From the NCBI RefSeq assembly GCF_016653615.1, contig NZ_CP067393.1, forward strand, positions 3,115,673 through 3,179,672: a DNA stretch of 64,000 nucleotides, in the 5' to 3' direction. Of the stretch, positions 28,208 through 37,467 are shown one piece after another (positions within the stretch are counted from its first letter, which is position 1; every line of letters begins with the position of its first letter). Under the pieces are notes generated by a model. It saw only the letters and a list, made by a program, of their open reading frames with translations, ran no database searches and was not told the DNA's origin. The position numbers and the translations under genes are program-made. This stretch comes from Entomomonas asaccharolytica (GTDB lineage: Bacteria > Pseudomonadota > Gammaproteobacteria > Pseudomonadales > Pseudomonadaceae).

Positions 28208-28972
28208 TCAATGGCTAGCTAACCACTGATCGATAACGGCTTGATATTCACCAGTGGCTTTGGCTAAGTGTAGCCATTGATCAACGTATTGCTTCCAAAT
28301 GATATCACCCTTTGGCAACATATAAGCTTTTTCGCCATACTGCATAGGCGTAGTAGGATTAATGGCACATAACTCTGGATGACGTTTCTGTTGATAGAGT
28401 GCTTCTGAGCTATCAGTAATCATCACTTCATACTTTTTATCCACCAATTGCTGAAAAATCGCCATATTATCGTCAGATAAAGTTAAATTTGCTTTAGGTA
28501 AATACTTGTGTACAAAGGCTTCATTCGTACCGCCTTTCGGTTCAATCAACGTAACATGGGGTTGATTAATCTGCTCAATGGTTTGATATTTATCTTTATT
28601 TTCACAGCGTACTAGGGGAATTTTGCCGTCAATATCCAGGGTATTGGAAAAGAATGCTATTTTTTGTCGTTCTAAAATAACCGAAATTCCTCCCATGGCT
28701 ATATCACATTCACCTGTTAAAAAGTCAGGGGTTAAGGTTTTCCATGTGGTTTTTACCCATTTCACCTCTGCGCCTAAACTTTTCGCTAAGGATTTAGCCA
28801 TAGCAATATCAATACCTTCAAAAGTACCATCACTATTTACAAAGGTATAAGGTTTATAATCGCCTGTGGTACAAACTGCCAATACCTTCTTTTGCATAAC
28901 AGTATCTAAACGAGACTCTGCAAATACAGCGCCTGCAAAAAAGGCTAAGGTTATAGCAAGCAGTTTTTTCAT
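28208..28972 (-). CDS. pheC: Periplasmic cyclohexadienyl dehydratase (prephenate/arogenate dehydratase)
   Basis: 254 aa, signal peptide 1-18 (FAGAVFA-ESRLD). The fold is that of an amino-acid-binding ABC protein, but the sequence follows Pseudomonas PheC closely: TTGDYKPYTFVNSDGTFEGIDIAMAK, CDIAMGGISVILERQ, PKGGTNEAFV and HPELCAINP, ending YVDQWLHLAKATGEYQ. PheC converts prephenate or arogenate to phenylpyruvate or phenylalanine in the periplasm. No ABC permease or ATPase is adjacent, which supports an enzyme over a transport protein. An AGGAT ribosome site precedes the ATG. A binding-protein role cannot be fully excluded. Confidence 0.85.
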   Translation of the reverse strand: MKKLLAITLAFFAGAVFAESRLDTVMQKKVLAVCTTGDYKPYTFVNSDGTFEGIDIAMAKSLAKSLGAEVKWVKTTWKTLTPDFLTGECDIAMGGISVILERQKIAFFSNTLDIDGKIPLVRCENKDKYQTIEQINQPHVTLIEPKGGTNEAFVHKYLPKANLTLSDDNMAIFQQLVDKKYEVMITDSSEALYQQKRHPELCAINPTTPMQYGEKAYMLPKGDIIWKQYVDQWLHLAKATGEYQAVIDQWLASH

Positions 28973-29087
28973 AGCATGACATCCTATTTTTACGGATAAA
29001 GGGATAAAAAGTCAGCCCACTATAAAACAAGACCTTTATCAATAATCTTGTGCTATATCACAAACTATTTATTTTATTAGAAAATCC

Positions 29088-29121
29088 CTAGTTTACAGGC
29101 TATTTTGAAACTGTAAACTAG
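29088..29121 (-). terminator. Hairpin terminator after uvrA
   Basis: CTAGTTTACAG (29088-29098) and CTGTAAACTAG (29111-29121) form a perfect 11-bp stem, followed on the minus strand by GGGATTTTC. It lies 12 bases past the uvrA stop. Confidence 0.65.
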
Positions 29122-29132
29122 AGGTCATTAGA

Positions 29133-31991
29133 TTATGCTTTTTTGCTTTTCTTAGGAACTGCTTTACTTTTAACCAATAATGGCTTTAAGAATTTACCTG
29201 TCCATGAGCGGGGTATCTCAATTAGCTCCTCAGGTGTACCTGTAGCGATAATCTCTCCACCCTTTGAACCACCTTCAGGCCCTAAATCCACAATCCAGTC
29301 AGCAGTTTTTATCACATCCAAATTATGCTCAATTACTACTACTGTATTGCCATGATCTCGTAAACGATGTAATACCACTAGTAACTGTTGAATATCAGCA
29401 AAATGTAAGCCTGTAGTAGGCTCATCTAAGATATATAAAGTTTTACCTGTATCGCGCTTAGAAAGCTCTCTCGCTAATTTAACCCGCTGTGCTTCACCGC
29501 CCGATAAGGTGGTAGCGCTTTGTCCTAACTTAATATAAGACAAGCCTACATCCATTAATGTCTGTAATTTGCGAGATAATGCAGGTACTGCTTCAAAGAA
29601 CGTTGCCGCGTCTTCGATAGTCATTTCCAATACTTCGTGAATAGTTTTACCCTTATATTTAATATCTAAGGTTTCGCGGTTATAACGCTTGCCCTTACAT
29701 ACATCACAAGGCACATAAACATCAGGTAAAAAATGCATTTCTACCTTTATAACACCATCACCTTGACATGCCTCACAACGACCACCTTTGACATTAAATG
29801 AAAAGCGTCCTACGTTATAACCACGCGCCCTTGACTCAGGCACTGCTGCAAATAATTCACGAATAGGAGTAAAAATACCTGTATAAGTAGCAGGGTTAGA
29901 ACGTGGTGTACGACCAATAGGGCTTTGATCAATATCTACCACCTTATCTAATTGATCTAATCCTTTAATAGATTCATAAGCAGCCACCTCTAAGGTAGTA
30001 GCATTATTTAAGGTAGTGGCTGCTAATGGGTACAAGGTATCATTGATTAACGTGGATTTACCTGAACCAGAAACCCCTGTTACACAAGTAAATAGTCCTA
30101 ATGGTATTTTTAAAGTCACCTCATTAAGGTTATTACCTTTAGCACCTTTTAATACTAACTCTTTCTTTTTATTATAGGCTGTACGTTTTTTAGGTATATC
30201 TATCTTTAAAGCACCTGATAAGTATTTTCCTGTTAATGAATTAGGATTAGCCATTACCTCTTTAGGTGTGCCTTTAGCTACAATTTCCCCACCATGCACC
30301 CCAGCTCCTGGCCCAATATCCACCACATAATCAGCTAACCGAATAGCATCCTCATCATGCTCTACCACAATAACGGTATTACCTAAATCTCTTAAATGAG
30401 TTAACGTTTTCAATAGTCGATCATTATCCCGTTGATGTAACCCAATAGAAGGTTCATCCAGAATATACATAACACCAACTAGCCCAGCACCAATTTGGCT
30501 AGCTAATCGAATACGCTGTGCCTCACCACCTGACAGCGTTTCTGCACTTCGTTCTAGCGTTAAATAATCTAACCCTACATTTACTAAAAATTCTAAACGT
30601 AAACTGATTTCTTTAAGAATTTTTTCAGCAATCGCTCCTTTTGTTCCCGTTAATGTTAATCCTGAAAAATAACTATGGGAATCTCCTACAGGTAACGCTA
30701 CTACTTCAGGTAAAGTCTTTTTACCTACCCAAACACAGCGCGCTTCAGGGCGTAATCTTGCTCCACCACAATCTGGACAAGCTTGGGTGCTTAATAGTTT
30801 GGCTAAATCCTCACGAACACTTTGCGATTCAGTTTCACGATAACGTCGTTCTAAATTAGGTAACACCCCTTCAAAAGGATGTTTACGCTTAACTACATCA
30901 CCACGATCATTTAAATAATTAAAACTGATCTGCTCGTGACCACTGCCATTAAGCACTAAATTTTGCTGCTTCTCTGTCAGTTCTTTAAAAGGTACATCTA
31001 AACTAAATTTATAATGGCTTGCTAAGGAATTTAACATTTGAAAAGTATAGGCATTACGACGATCCCAACCACGGATAGCCCCCTCTCCTAAGGTCAACTC
31101 TTCATTCACAATACGTCTAGCATCAAAAAACTGTTTAACCCCTAAGCCATCACAAGTAGGGCAAGCGCCAGCAGGGTTATTAAAAGAAAACAGTTTAGGC
31201 TCTAATTCACTGATTGAAAAGCCACAAACAGGGCAAGCAAATTTTGCAGAAAATAAAATCTCTTCTATTTGCTCATCATTCATAGGTGCAATAATGGCTG
31301 TATCTTCTGCCAATTTAAGTGCTGTTTCAAAAGACTCTGCCAAACGCTGTTGAATATCTGGCTTAACCCTGAAACGATCTATTACAACATCAATACTGTG
31401 TTTCTTTTGCTTATCTAATTTAGGTAGTTCATCTAATTCATATAATCGGCCATCAACTCTAGCTCTTACGAAGCCCTGCGCACGCATTTCTTCAAAAACA
31501 ACTAAATGTTCACCTTTGCGTTCTTTAATAATAGGTGCCAATAACATTAGCTTAGATCCTTCTGGTAAAGCTAATACTTGGTCAACCATCTGGCTAACTG
31601 TTTGAGCCTCTAATGGTGTATCGTGATCTGGGCAATGGGGCGTACCTACACGGGCATATAATAACCGTAAGTAGTCATAAATCTCTGTAATAGTTCCCAC
31701 TGTGGAACGTGGATTATGGGAAGTAGATTTCTGCTCAATTGAAATAGCTGGTGATAAACCCTCAATCGCATCTACATCGGGCTTTTCCATCATCGATAAG
31801 AACTGACGCGCATAGGCTGATAGTGATTCTACATAACGTCTTTGACCCTCAGCATATAGCGTATCAAATGCTAACGACGATTTACCAGAACCAGAAAGCC
31901 CTGTAATCACAATTAACTTATCACGAGGTAAAGTTAAATCTATATTCTTAAGATTATGGGTACGCGCACCACGGACTAATATACTTTCCAA
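29133..31991 (-). CDS. uvrA: Excinuclease ABC subunit A
   Basis: 952 aa DNA damage sensor of nucleotide excision repair. It has two ABC modules with Walker [21 protein letters not shown] near residue 32 and [15 protein letters not shown] near 640. ABC signatures are [12 protein letters not shown] and [12 protein letters not shown]. Zinc-knuckle pairs CPVCGF and [18 protein letters not shown] are present. A Lys/Ser-rich tail closes the protein. It is complete and monocistronic, with its own promoter and hairpin. No LexA-type CTG-N10-CAG box was seen upstream. Confidence 0.98.
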   Translation of the reverse strand: MESILVRGARTHNLKNIDLTLPRDKLIVITGLSGSGKSSLAFDTLYAEGQRRYVESLSAYARQFLSMMEKPDVDAIEGLSPAISIEQKSTSHNPRSTVGTITEIYDYLRLLYARVGTPHCPDHDTPLEAQTVSQMVDQVLALPEGSKLMLLAPIIKERKGEHLVVFEEMRAQGFVRARVDGRLYELDELPKLDKQKKHSIDVVIDRFRVKPDIQQRLAESFETALKLAEDTAIIAPMNDEQIEEILFSAKFACPVCGFSISELEPKLFSFNNPAGACPTCDGLGVKQFFDARRIVNEELTLGEGAIRGWDRRNAYTFQMLNSLASHYKFSLDVPFKELTEKQQNLVLNGSGHEQISFNYLNDRGDVVKRKHPFEGVLPNLERRYRETESQSVREDLAKLLSTQACPDCGGARLRPEARCVWVGKKTLPEVVALPVGDSHSYFSGLTLTGTKGAIAEKILKEISLRLEFLVNVGLDYLTLERSAETLSGGEAQRIRLASQIGAGLVGVMYILDEPSIGLHQRDNDRLLKTLTHLRDLGNTVIVVEHDEDAIRLADYVVDIGPGAGVHGGEIVAKGTPKEVMANPNSLTGKYLSGALKIDIPKKRTAYNKKKELVLKGAKGNNLNEVTLKIPLGLFTCVTGVSGSGKSTLINDTLYPLAATTLNNATTLEVAAYESIKGLDQLDKVVDIDQSPIGRTPRSNPATYTGIFTPIRELFAAVPESRARGYNVGRFSFNVKGGRCEACQGDGVIKVEMHFLPDVYVPCDVCKGKRYNRETLDIKYKGKTIHEVLEMTIEDAATFFEAVPALSRKLQTLMDVGLSYIKLGQSATTLSGGEAQRVKLARELSKRDTGKTLYILDEPTTGLHFADIQQLLVVLHRLRDHGNTVVVIEHNLDVIKTADWIVDLGPEGGSKGGEIIATGTPEELIEIPRSWTGKFLKPLLVKSKAVPKKSKKA

Positions 31992-32030
31992 AACAGCCTC
32001 ATTAGAGAAGAGAAATTTTTCGAACTAACT

Positions 32031-32059
32031 ACTATAACATCTGCTTAAAACTAAACCAA
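32031..32059 (-). promoter_or_regulatory. Probable uvrA promoter
   Basis: On the minus strand TTGGTT (32054-32059) and TATAGT (32031-32036) are 17 bases apart, 40 bases from the uvrA start. It lies downstream of the sRNA terminator, so uvrA is transcribed separately. Confidence 0.5.
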
Positions 32060-32150
32060 TTAGCTTTATTTATAGGGTATATTTATAAGAATAAACAAAT
32101 GGATAATAAGTAAGATAAGGGTATTTTTTTAAATTTAAAGTCTCAAATGA

Positions 32151-32270
32151 AAAAAATACCCAGCAAAATGCTGGGTAAAAACCGTGATTAGCCTGATGAG
32201 GAGACAAACCAAACAATCTCAAACAGCAGATCGAACGCTTTGACTTGCCAGTTGGTCTTGCGATCAACTT
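32151..32270 (-). ncRNA. Candidate Fur-regulated small RNA, PrrF type
   Basis: A roughly 120-nt minus-strand transcription unit with no credible reading frame. It begins at about 32270, 7 bases after TAATAT. It forms a 5' stem-loop (AGTTG/CAACT arms, 32250-32269), then a single-stranded centre containing CTCCTCATCAGGCTAATCAC. It ends in a perfect 8-bp terminator (TACCCAGC/GCTGGGTA, 32157-32177) with a T6 tail. Length, 5' start (AAGTTGATCGCAAGACCAAC), core and iron-box promoter all agree with what I recall of Pseudomonas PrrF RNAs. Those RNAs repress iron-rich proteins when iron is scarce. Identity rests on memory of the family, not on a search. Confidence 0.78.
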
Positions 32271-32276
32271 GGTTAT

Positions 32277-32305
32277 ATATTAATGATAATAATTATCATT
32301 TGCAA
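32277..32305 (-). promoter_or_regulatory. Fur-box promoter of the small RNA
   Basis: On the minus strand TTGCAA (32300-32305) and TAATAT (32277-32282) are 17 bases apart. Covering the spacer and the promoter edges is the perfect 19-base dyad AATGATAATAATTATCATT (32282-32300), close to the classic Fur consensus. Fur bound here would block RNA polymerase directly. Confidence 0.85.
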
Positions 32306-32313
32306 GAAAATTA

Positions 32314-33873
32314 TTAATATTTATTTTTATCATGACCTAAAAATTGATTAATATACTCTATTAACTTACCAATGCTCTCTCTATTTTGTGTTTCTACTAA
32401 ACAACTTGTAGCCTTTTCCTCTGCTGTCAAAGGTTCACGACTCGCTAATTGTTGTTTGACAACTTCTAATGTAGCATCTGACGGATCATTATTTTCTTGT
32501 TTGCGTTTCGCTAAATTCTTTTCAATTATTTCAAGCGGTGCTTCACACTCTACTATAAAGAAAGGTACACCAACTTCTTCGGCTACTTGCTTAGCTTTCA
32601 CACGTTCTTCATGCTTTAAATAAGCCGCGTCTAAGATCACAACATACCCAGCTCGTAAACTATTTTGCGCTAGTTGATATAAATGCTCATAGGTTTTAAT
32701 GGTCGCTTCTGGACTATAGAGCTGTTCTTTTGGTGTATCTGCACCTAATAAACGTTTACGTTCTACATCACTACGTAACCGTATAGCGCCAAACTGCTCC
32801 ACTATTTTTGTAGAAATATAACTTTTTCCTACAGCAGAAACACCACAAGTAACCAATAAACAACGGGTAGGAATTAAGGTATAACTTTCAGCAAGGTTAG
32901 CGTAGTTATAATACTGATTTAATATGGCATCTTTTATACTTCGCTCTGTCACCTGCCCCAAACTGAATAAAGCCACTTTAGCACGTACCATAGCTCGATA
33001 AGCTTTATAGAAATTCATTATTTCTAATGATTGATAATCACCTGTTTTTTCTAGGTAAGTATTTAATAAACGATTAGCCAATGAATATAATTTTCTATCT
33101 TCTAAATCCATTACTAAAAAAGCGATATCTGCCGTAACATCAGTCAATCTAAAAGGCTCATTGAATTCAATACAGTCAAATATTACTACTTGCCCATCTA
33201 ATATAGCTGCATTATTTAAATGTACATCTCCATGACACTCTCTTATAAAACCATTGGCCTTACGTTCTGCCAATAAAGGCTTTAATCTTTCATAACTACT
33301 TTCCGCCCATGCCTCTAAAGCCTCTAACTGAATAAAGCCTGCTTTATCTTCAGGTAACATAGCACGTATTTGCTCGAAATTTTGTCTTACAGGTGCCATA
33401 ACTACTTCTGGCGAGCCTAGTTTATGATCTGGGCTTACTTTAGGCGTTGTTTGATGGAATTTAGCAATTTGCTTAGCTAACTGGTCAATATGTTGCTCTG
33501 TTAATTCTCCCCGTGCTTGTAATTGACTTAACAATTGGTCTTGAGGGAATTGGCGCATTTTCAATACATATTCTATCGCTTCGCCTTGTCCAGCAATTTG
33601 AGGATTTTCTTCTGTACCTGTAATAGCTAAAACTTCTAAATAAATGCCTTTAGTAAGACGTTGATTTAAACGTAGTTCTTCTTCACAAAAATGCTTACGA
33701 TCAGCTAACTGTGTGTAGTCTAAGAAGCCAAAATCAACGGCCTTTTTAATTTTATAAGCATAAGGCCCTGTTAATATTACCCATGAAACATGGGTTTCTA
33801 TCACCTCAAACTGTTCTACAGGGTGGTCATATAATGAAGGGTTTTGAAGATTCTTAACTAATTCAGCAGTCAT
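32314..33873 (-). CDS. Bifunctional aminoglycoside-phosphotransferase-like / P-loop kinase protein
   Basis: 519 aa fusion. Residues about 1-330 form an APH/choline-kinase-like domain with the catalytic loop ECHGDVHLNNA and metal-binding FDCIEFNEPF. Residues about 335-515 form a P-loop kinase of the zeta-toxin/gluconate-kinase class with Walker A CGVSAVGKSYIS and SDVERKRLLGAD. Proteins with this layout are widespread in proteobacteria and annotated as AAA-family or bifunctional APH/ATP-binding proteins. The substrate is unknown, and aminoglycoside resistance should not be assumed. It is followed downstream by the Fur-box promoter (9 bases after its stop). Confidence 0.85.
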   Translation of the reverse strand: MTAELVKNLQNPSLYDHPVEQFEVIETHVSWVILTGPYAYKIKKAVDFGFLDYTQLADRKHFCEEELRLNQRLTKGIYLEVLAITGTEENPQIAGQGEAIEYVLKMRQFPQDQLLSQLQARGELTEQHIDQLAKQIAKFHQTTPKVSPDHKLGSPEVVMAPVRQNFEQIRAMLPEDKAGFIQLEALEAWAESSYERLKPLLAERKANGFIRECHGDVHLNNAAILDGQVVIFDCIEFNEPFRLTDVTADIAFLVMDLEDRKLYSLANRLLNTYLEKTGDYQSLEIMNFYKAYRAMVRAKVALFSLGQVTERSIKDAILNQYYNYANLAESYTLIPTRCLLVTCGVSAVGKSYISTKIVEQFGAIRLRSDVERKRLLGADTPKEQLYSPEATIKTYEHLYQLAQNSLRAGYVVILDAAYLKHEERVKAKQVAEEVGVPFFIVECEAPLEIIEKNLAKRKQENNDPSDATLEVVKQQLASREPLTAEEKATSCLVETQNRESIGKLIEYINQFLGHDKNKY

Positions 33874-33934
33874 AGGTTTTCCCTTTTAATTTTTTATCAA
33901 TGGCATTATAGATGGGTAATAAAGCTATGCAATA

Positions 33935-33962
33935 AAAAATCCCTAACTAGCTAGGGATTTTT
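33935..33962 (-). terminator. Intrinsic terminator after the META-domain gene
   Basis: AAAAATCCCTA (33935-33945) and TAGGGATTTTT (33952-33962) form a perfect 11-bp stem with a 6-base loop and flanking A/T runs, between the lipoprotein gene and the kinase gene. Confidence 0.85.
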
Positions 33963-33981
33963 ATTAAACCTTAAACAAAAA

Positions 33982-34401
33982 CTATTGTTTTTGATAAGTA
34001 AAGGTATGACCACCGCCCTCTAAAATAAGCTGTGTTCCTTTTAACTTTACAGTCGCACCTGTTTTAAACATATCACCTAAGGCGGTTTCCATTAATGCTT
34101 CTTTTTCACGGAAACAGGCCATACGTGTAGAAGCTAAACCATCACTGGATAATTTACCCTGATTTAATTCTGCTTGACCAATAAACGTATTACAAAGAAT
34201 ACCATGTACTTTTAGCTTACCCTCTACCCCAGGCTCAAAATCTATTGTCATTGGCCTATCTGAAGTTGCTACCACTTCATTATCAAAATTTACCAGATTA
34301 TATTTGCCATATAACTCAACAGCTGTGAGATTAGCAGACTTTGTTGTCTGGCAGCCAATCATCAATGCAGCCACTACTAACATCATCAATATTTTTTTCA
34401 T
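33982..34401 (-). CDS. META/HslJ-domain lipoprotein
   Basis: 139 aa from the ATG at 34401; ATG 34404 is also possible, but the AGGGG ribosome site is better placed for 34401. A lipobox (ALMIGC, Cys about 18) marks a lipoprotein. The mature part is a compact beta domain with the META/HslJ pattern: L.GKYNLV, GKLKVHGILCNTFIGQAEL, LSSDGLASTRMACF and EGGGHTFTYQK. HslJ-type proteins have been linked to heat and novobiocin tolerance in E. coli, but the molecular role is unknown. It stands alone, divergent from argG. Confidence 0.85.
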   Translation of the reverse strand: MKKILMMLVVAALMIGCQTTKSANLTAVELYGKYNLVNFDNEVVATSDRPMTIDFEPGVEGKLKVHGILCNTFIGQAELNQGKLSSDGLASTRMACFREKEALMETALGDMFKTGATVKLKGTQLILEGGGHTFTYQKQ

Positions 34402-34584
34402 CATTACCCCTTGCTAATTTTGCTAAGCAACAATTAAACCGCAGTTGTTTATCTATATCAACCCTTTAAATAGCTTAATTACTCATATTATTTAGTGCGA
34501 GTATTTTTATAGTTACCTCTGTAAATTCTATGAATAGTACAGTAAACTCATCAGTTTAATAAAATATTTTTATGGAGTGGTGGC

Positions 34585-35802
34585 ATGGCAGATGTGAAAA
34601 AGGTCGTCCTAGCTTATTCTGGTGGCTTGGACACCTCTGTAATCCTCAAATGGTTACAAGATACCTATCAATGTGAAGTAGTAACTTTTACTGCAGACTT
34701 GGGCCAAGGGGAAGAAGTAGAACCAGCGCGAGCTAAAGCTAAAGCCCTTGGTGTTAAAGAAATTTATATTGAAGATTTACGTGAAGAGTTTGTACGTGAC
34801 TTTGTATTCCCTATGTTTCGCGCCAATACAATTTATGAGGGTGAATACTTATTAGGTACATCCATTGCTCGCCCACTGATTGCTAAGCGTTTAATCGAAA
34901 TTGCTAATGAAACTGGCGCAGATGCTATTTCTCATGGCGCAACAGGTAAAGGCAACGATCAAGTACGCTTTGAACTAGGTGCTTATGCTCTTAAACCAGG
35001 TGTTAAAGTTATTGCTCCTTGGCGTGAATGGGATTTACTATCCCGTGAAAAGCTAATGGACTATGCTGCCCTACATAATATTCCTATTGAGCGTCATGGT
35101 AAGAAAAAATCACCTTATTCAATGGATGCTAACTTACTTCACATCTCCTATGAAGGTGGTGTTTTAGAAGACACATGGGCAGAAAATGAAGAAGATATGT
35201 GGCGTTGGACTGTGTCACCAGAAAAAGCACCTGATACACCAACCTATATCGAATTAACCTACAAGAAAGGTGATATTGTAGCCATTGATGGTAAGCCAAT
35301 GTCTGCTGCTGAAGTGCTAACAGAATTAAATCGTATCGGTAGCGCCAATGGTATTGGTCGTTTAGATATCGTAGAAAACCGTTATGTAGGGATGAAATCT
35401 CGCGGTTGCTATGAAACCCCTGGCGGCACAATAATGCTACAAGGCCATAGAGCGATTGAGTCTATTACCTTAGACCGTGAAGTGGCACACCTTAAAGACA
35501 GCATAATGCCACAATATGCTAGCCTTATTTACAATGGCTACTGGTGGAGTCCTGAACGTATTATGCTGCAACAGATGATTGATGAATCACAACAGAACGT
35601 TAATGGTGTAGTGCGCTTAAAACTATACAAAGGTAATGTCATGGTGGTAGGTCGTAAATCAGACGACTCATTATTTGATGCCAATATTGCTACCTTTGAA
35701 GAAGATGGCGGTGCCTATGACCAAGCAGATGCTGCTGGATTTATCAAACTTAATGCCCTACGCTTAAGAATAGCTGCTTTAAAAGGCCGTAAATTACTAT
35801 AA
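34585..35802 (+). CDS. argG: Argininosuccinate synthase
   Basis: 405 aa. It joins citrulline and aspartate with ATP hydrolysis in arginine synthesis. The N-terminal PP-loop is [18 protein letters not shown], followed by [10 protein letters not shown], the [13 protein letters not shown] substrate loop and [18 protein letters not shown] good GGAGTGG ribosome site precedes the ATG. It is monocistronic, ending at a strong terminator. Confidence 0.98.
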   Translation: MADVKKVVLAYSGGLDTSVILKWLQDTYQCEVVTFTADLGQGEEVEPARAKAKALGVKEIYIEDLREEFVRDFVFPMFRANTIYEGEYLLGTSIARPLIAKRLIEIANETGADAISHGATGKGNDQVRFELGAYALKPGVKVIAPWREWDLLSREKLMDYAALHNIPIERHGKKKSPYSMDANLLHISYEGGVLEDTWAENEEDMWRWTVSPEKAPDTPTYIELTYKKGDIVAIDGKPMSAAEVLTELNRIGSANGIGRLDIVENRYVGMKSRGCYETPGGTIMLQGHRAIESITLDREVAHLKDSIMPQYASLIYNGYWWSPERIMLQQMIDESQQNVNGVVRLKLYKGNVMVVGRKSDDSLFDANIATFEEDGGAYDQADAAGFIKLNALRLRIAALKGRKLL

Positions 35803-35817
35803 GCAACACTTCCTTAT

Positions 35818-35847
35818 AAAAGCGGTAGTCATGTAACTACCGCTTTT
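35818..35847 (+). terminator. Intrinsic terminator after argG
   Basis: AAAAGCGGTAGT (35818-35829) and ACTACCGCTTTT (35836-35847) form a perfect 12-bp stem with a 6-base loop and T-run, 15 bases after the stop. Confidence 0.92.
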
Positions 35848-35871
35848 TATACTAAACGTGAGGTACTACTG

Positions 35872-36264
35872 ATGAGATTATTGCATACCATGTTACGGGT
35901 AGGCGATTTAGATAAATCTATCGCTTTTTATACAGAAGTACTAGGAATGAAACTTCTACGCCGTAAAGATTATCCAGAAGGTAAGTTTACTTTAGCTTTC
36001 GTAGGCTATGGAGAAGAGAAAGATACCAGTGTGATTGAGCTAACTCATAACTGGGATACCAATAAATATGACTTAGGCAATGGTTATGGACATATTGCAC
36101 TAGAAGTCGAAGATGTTTATAAAGCTTGTGAAACCATTAGAGCAAATGGCGGCAAAATCACTCGCGAACCTGGCCCAATGATGCATGGCACAAGTATCTT
36201 AGCTTTTGTTGAAGACCCTGATGGCTATAAAATAGAATTATTATCGCCAGATCGTAACGATTAA
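35872..36264 (+). CDS. gloA: Lactoylglutathione lyase (glyoxalase I)
   Basis: 130 aa, the size of the short Ni-type bacterial glyoxalase I. It converts the methylglyoxal-glutathione hemithioacetal to S-lactoylglutathione. Metal ligands appear in place: His in [15 protein letters not shown], Glu in [10 protein letters not shown], His in GYGHIALEV and Glu in DGYKIELL. Glutathione-site residues [21 protein letters not shown] precede them. GAGG lies 9 bases before the ATG. It is followed by a convergent terminator. Confidence 0.96.
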   Translation: MRLLHTMLRVGDLDKSIAFYTEVLGMKLLRRKDYPEGKFTLAFVGYGEEKDTSVIELTHNWDTNKYDLGNGYGHIALEVEDVYKACETIRANGGKITREPGPMMHGTSILAFVEDPDGYKIELLSPDRND

Positions 36265-36280
36265 AGCGCTATTATGCTAC

Positions 36281-36308
36281 AAAAAACCCGCTAAATAGCG
36301 GGTTTTTT
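36281..36308. terminator. Bidirectional terminator between gloA and the PA3496-like gene
   Basis: A6-CCCGCTA (36281-36293) pairs with TAGCGGG-T6 (36296-36308). It serves both convergent genes; the minus-strand stop is at 36311. Confidence 0.9.
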
Positions 36309-36310
36309 AT

Positions 36311-36484
36311 TTAAATATCAAAATCAAAATCTGCAATTTGTTTGTTTAGACGGCGTTCCTCTAAAATATTATCGATAATGCGGCGTTTCGCTAAATTATT
36401 TTTAGCACTATCTACCTCATCGTCTCCATCTTCTAACTCTTCAGTTAGGAAATCATCATCTAAATCAATATCTTCTTTACTCAT
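36311..36484 (-). CDS. Small acidic protein, PA3496 family
   Basis: 57 aa from ATG 36484 (MSKEDIDLDDDF), 8 bases after GGAG; upstream GTG/ATG codons are too close to the ribosome site. An Asp/Glu-rich N-terminal half is followed by a conserved basic helix AKRRIIDNILEERRLNKQIADFDFD. The match to the Pseudomonas PA3496 family (annotated putative envelope-integrity protein) is supported by position, since the P. aeruginosa gene also sits next to nth. Molecular function unknown. Confidence 0.8.
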   Translation of the reverse strand: MSKEDIDLDDDFLTEELEDGDDEVDSAKNNLAKRRIIDNILEERRLNKQIADFDFDI

Positions 36485-36590
36485 CGCCATCACTCCATAA
36501 AATGGGGTATTTATGGCGCACCTTATATCCCGAAATGAAAGCAGGGTAAAATTAATTTTTTCAATTAACTTTATTTAAATTATTAATTAT

Positions 36591-37229
36591 TCAAATATCT
36601 GAGGTTTTTTCTTTGTATTCACAAAGGTCTTCAATGCAGCAACTACCACAACTTGGCTTTCTCGATTTACACACATAACGACCATGTAGAATTAACCAAT
36701 GATGAGCATCCACCAAATATTCTTTAGGGATAACTTTCATTAATTTATTTTCAACGTCCAATACAGTTTTGCCTGGCGCAATATTAGTACGATTACTTAC
36801 TCTAAAGACATGGGTATCTACTGCCATTACTGCTTGCTTAAATGCTGTGTTTAAAACCACATTCGCTGTTTTACGGCCAACGCCTGGCAAGGCTTCTAAT
36901 TCCTCACGAGTACAAGGTACTTGGCTATTATGTTTTTCAATTAATTGTTGGCAGGTGGCAATCACATTTTTAGCTTTACTGTTATATAAACCAATCGACT
37001 TAATATATTTACTTAACCCCTCTACCCCCAAAGCAAAAATAGCCTCTGGAGTATTGGCTATAGGGTATAATTTACAAGTGGCTTTATTAACACTCACATC
37101 TGTCGCTTGTGCAGACAACATTACAGAAACTAATAACTCAAAGGTAGATTGAAACTCTAACTCTGTACTGGGTTGTGGATTATTTTCTTTTAAGCGACGA
37201 AATATCTCCCGACGTTTTATAGCATTCAT
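36591..37229 (-). CDS. nth: Endonuclease III
   Basis: 212 aa DNA glycosylase/AP lyase for oxidised pyrimidines. The helix-hairpin-helix LEALPGVGRKTANVVLN carries the catalytic Lys, and the catalytic Asp lies in AVDTHVFRVSNR. A [4Fe-4S] loop with C-x6-C-x2-C-x5-C spacing (CKSRKPSCGSCCIEDLC) lies at the C-terminus. In Pseudomonas nth is downstream of the rnf genes; these are not present here. Confidence 0.97.
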   Translation of the reverse strand: MNAIKRREIFRRLKENNPQPSTELEFQSTFELLVSVMLSAQATDVSVNKATCKLYPIANTPEAIFALGVEGLSKYIKSIGLYNSKAKNVIATCQQLIEKHNSQVPCTREELEALPGVGRKTANVVLNTAFKQAVMAVDTHVFRVSNRTNIAPGKTVLDVENKLMKVIPKEYLVDAHHWLILHGRYVCKSRKPSCGSCCIEDLCEYKEKTSDI

Positions 37230-37298
37230 AATAAACTCCCTCTATTAGATGGAGAATTATAAGCCCTCGCAAACAATCTGCCCAGTTATAACTCTATT

Positions 37299-37404
37299 TA
37301 TAGCTGTTGTTATACAATTTTAGACAAGGCAAATGACTGAAGGCAGTACAACGAGTACGACTAGGTCATTCAACGACGTATAAAAATGTAGGGCAATAGC
37401 TATA
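37299..37404. repeat. MITE-like palindromic repeat, copy B
   Basis: A roughly 106-bp intergenic element between nth and the radical SAM gene, homologous to 10411-10514. The 27-base ends are inverted repeats of each other at 21 of 27 positions (left TATAGCTGTTGTTATACAAT; right reads TATAGCTATTGCCCTACATT on the other strand). An inner AATGAC (37332-37337) and GTCATT (37365-37370) pair extends the cruciform. No coding capacity. Confidence 0.75.
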
Positions 37405-37467
37405 GAACTAGCTGCCTTACTGCTATACTAGTAAATCAATATTTATACTGGCTCTATCAACTCTCTC

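Noticed and set aside
28208-28972. Ordinary amino-acid ABC-binding protein instead of PheC
   Set aside because: No permease or ATPase gene is adjacent and the sequence follows PheC along its whole length, so the enzyme call was preferred, with some doubt kept.
31992-32150. Possible LexA box upstream of uvrA
   Set aside because: No CTG-N10-CAG or close variant found in the leader; only an ordinary promoter could be seen.
32070-32267. 65-aa minus-strand reading frame across the sRNA locus
   Set aside because: It coincides with the candidate sRNA and reads through its terminator; no ribosome site and no recognisable protein features.
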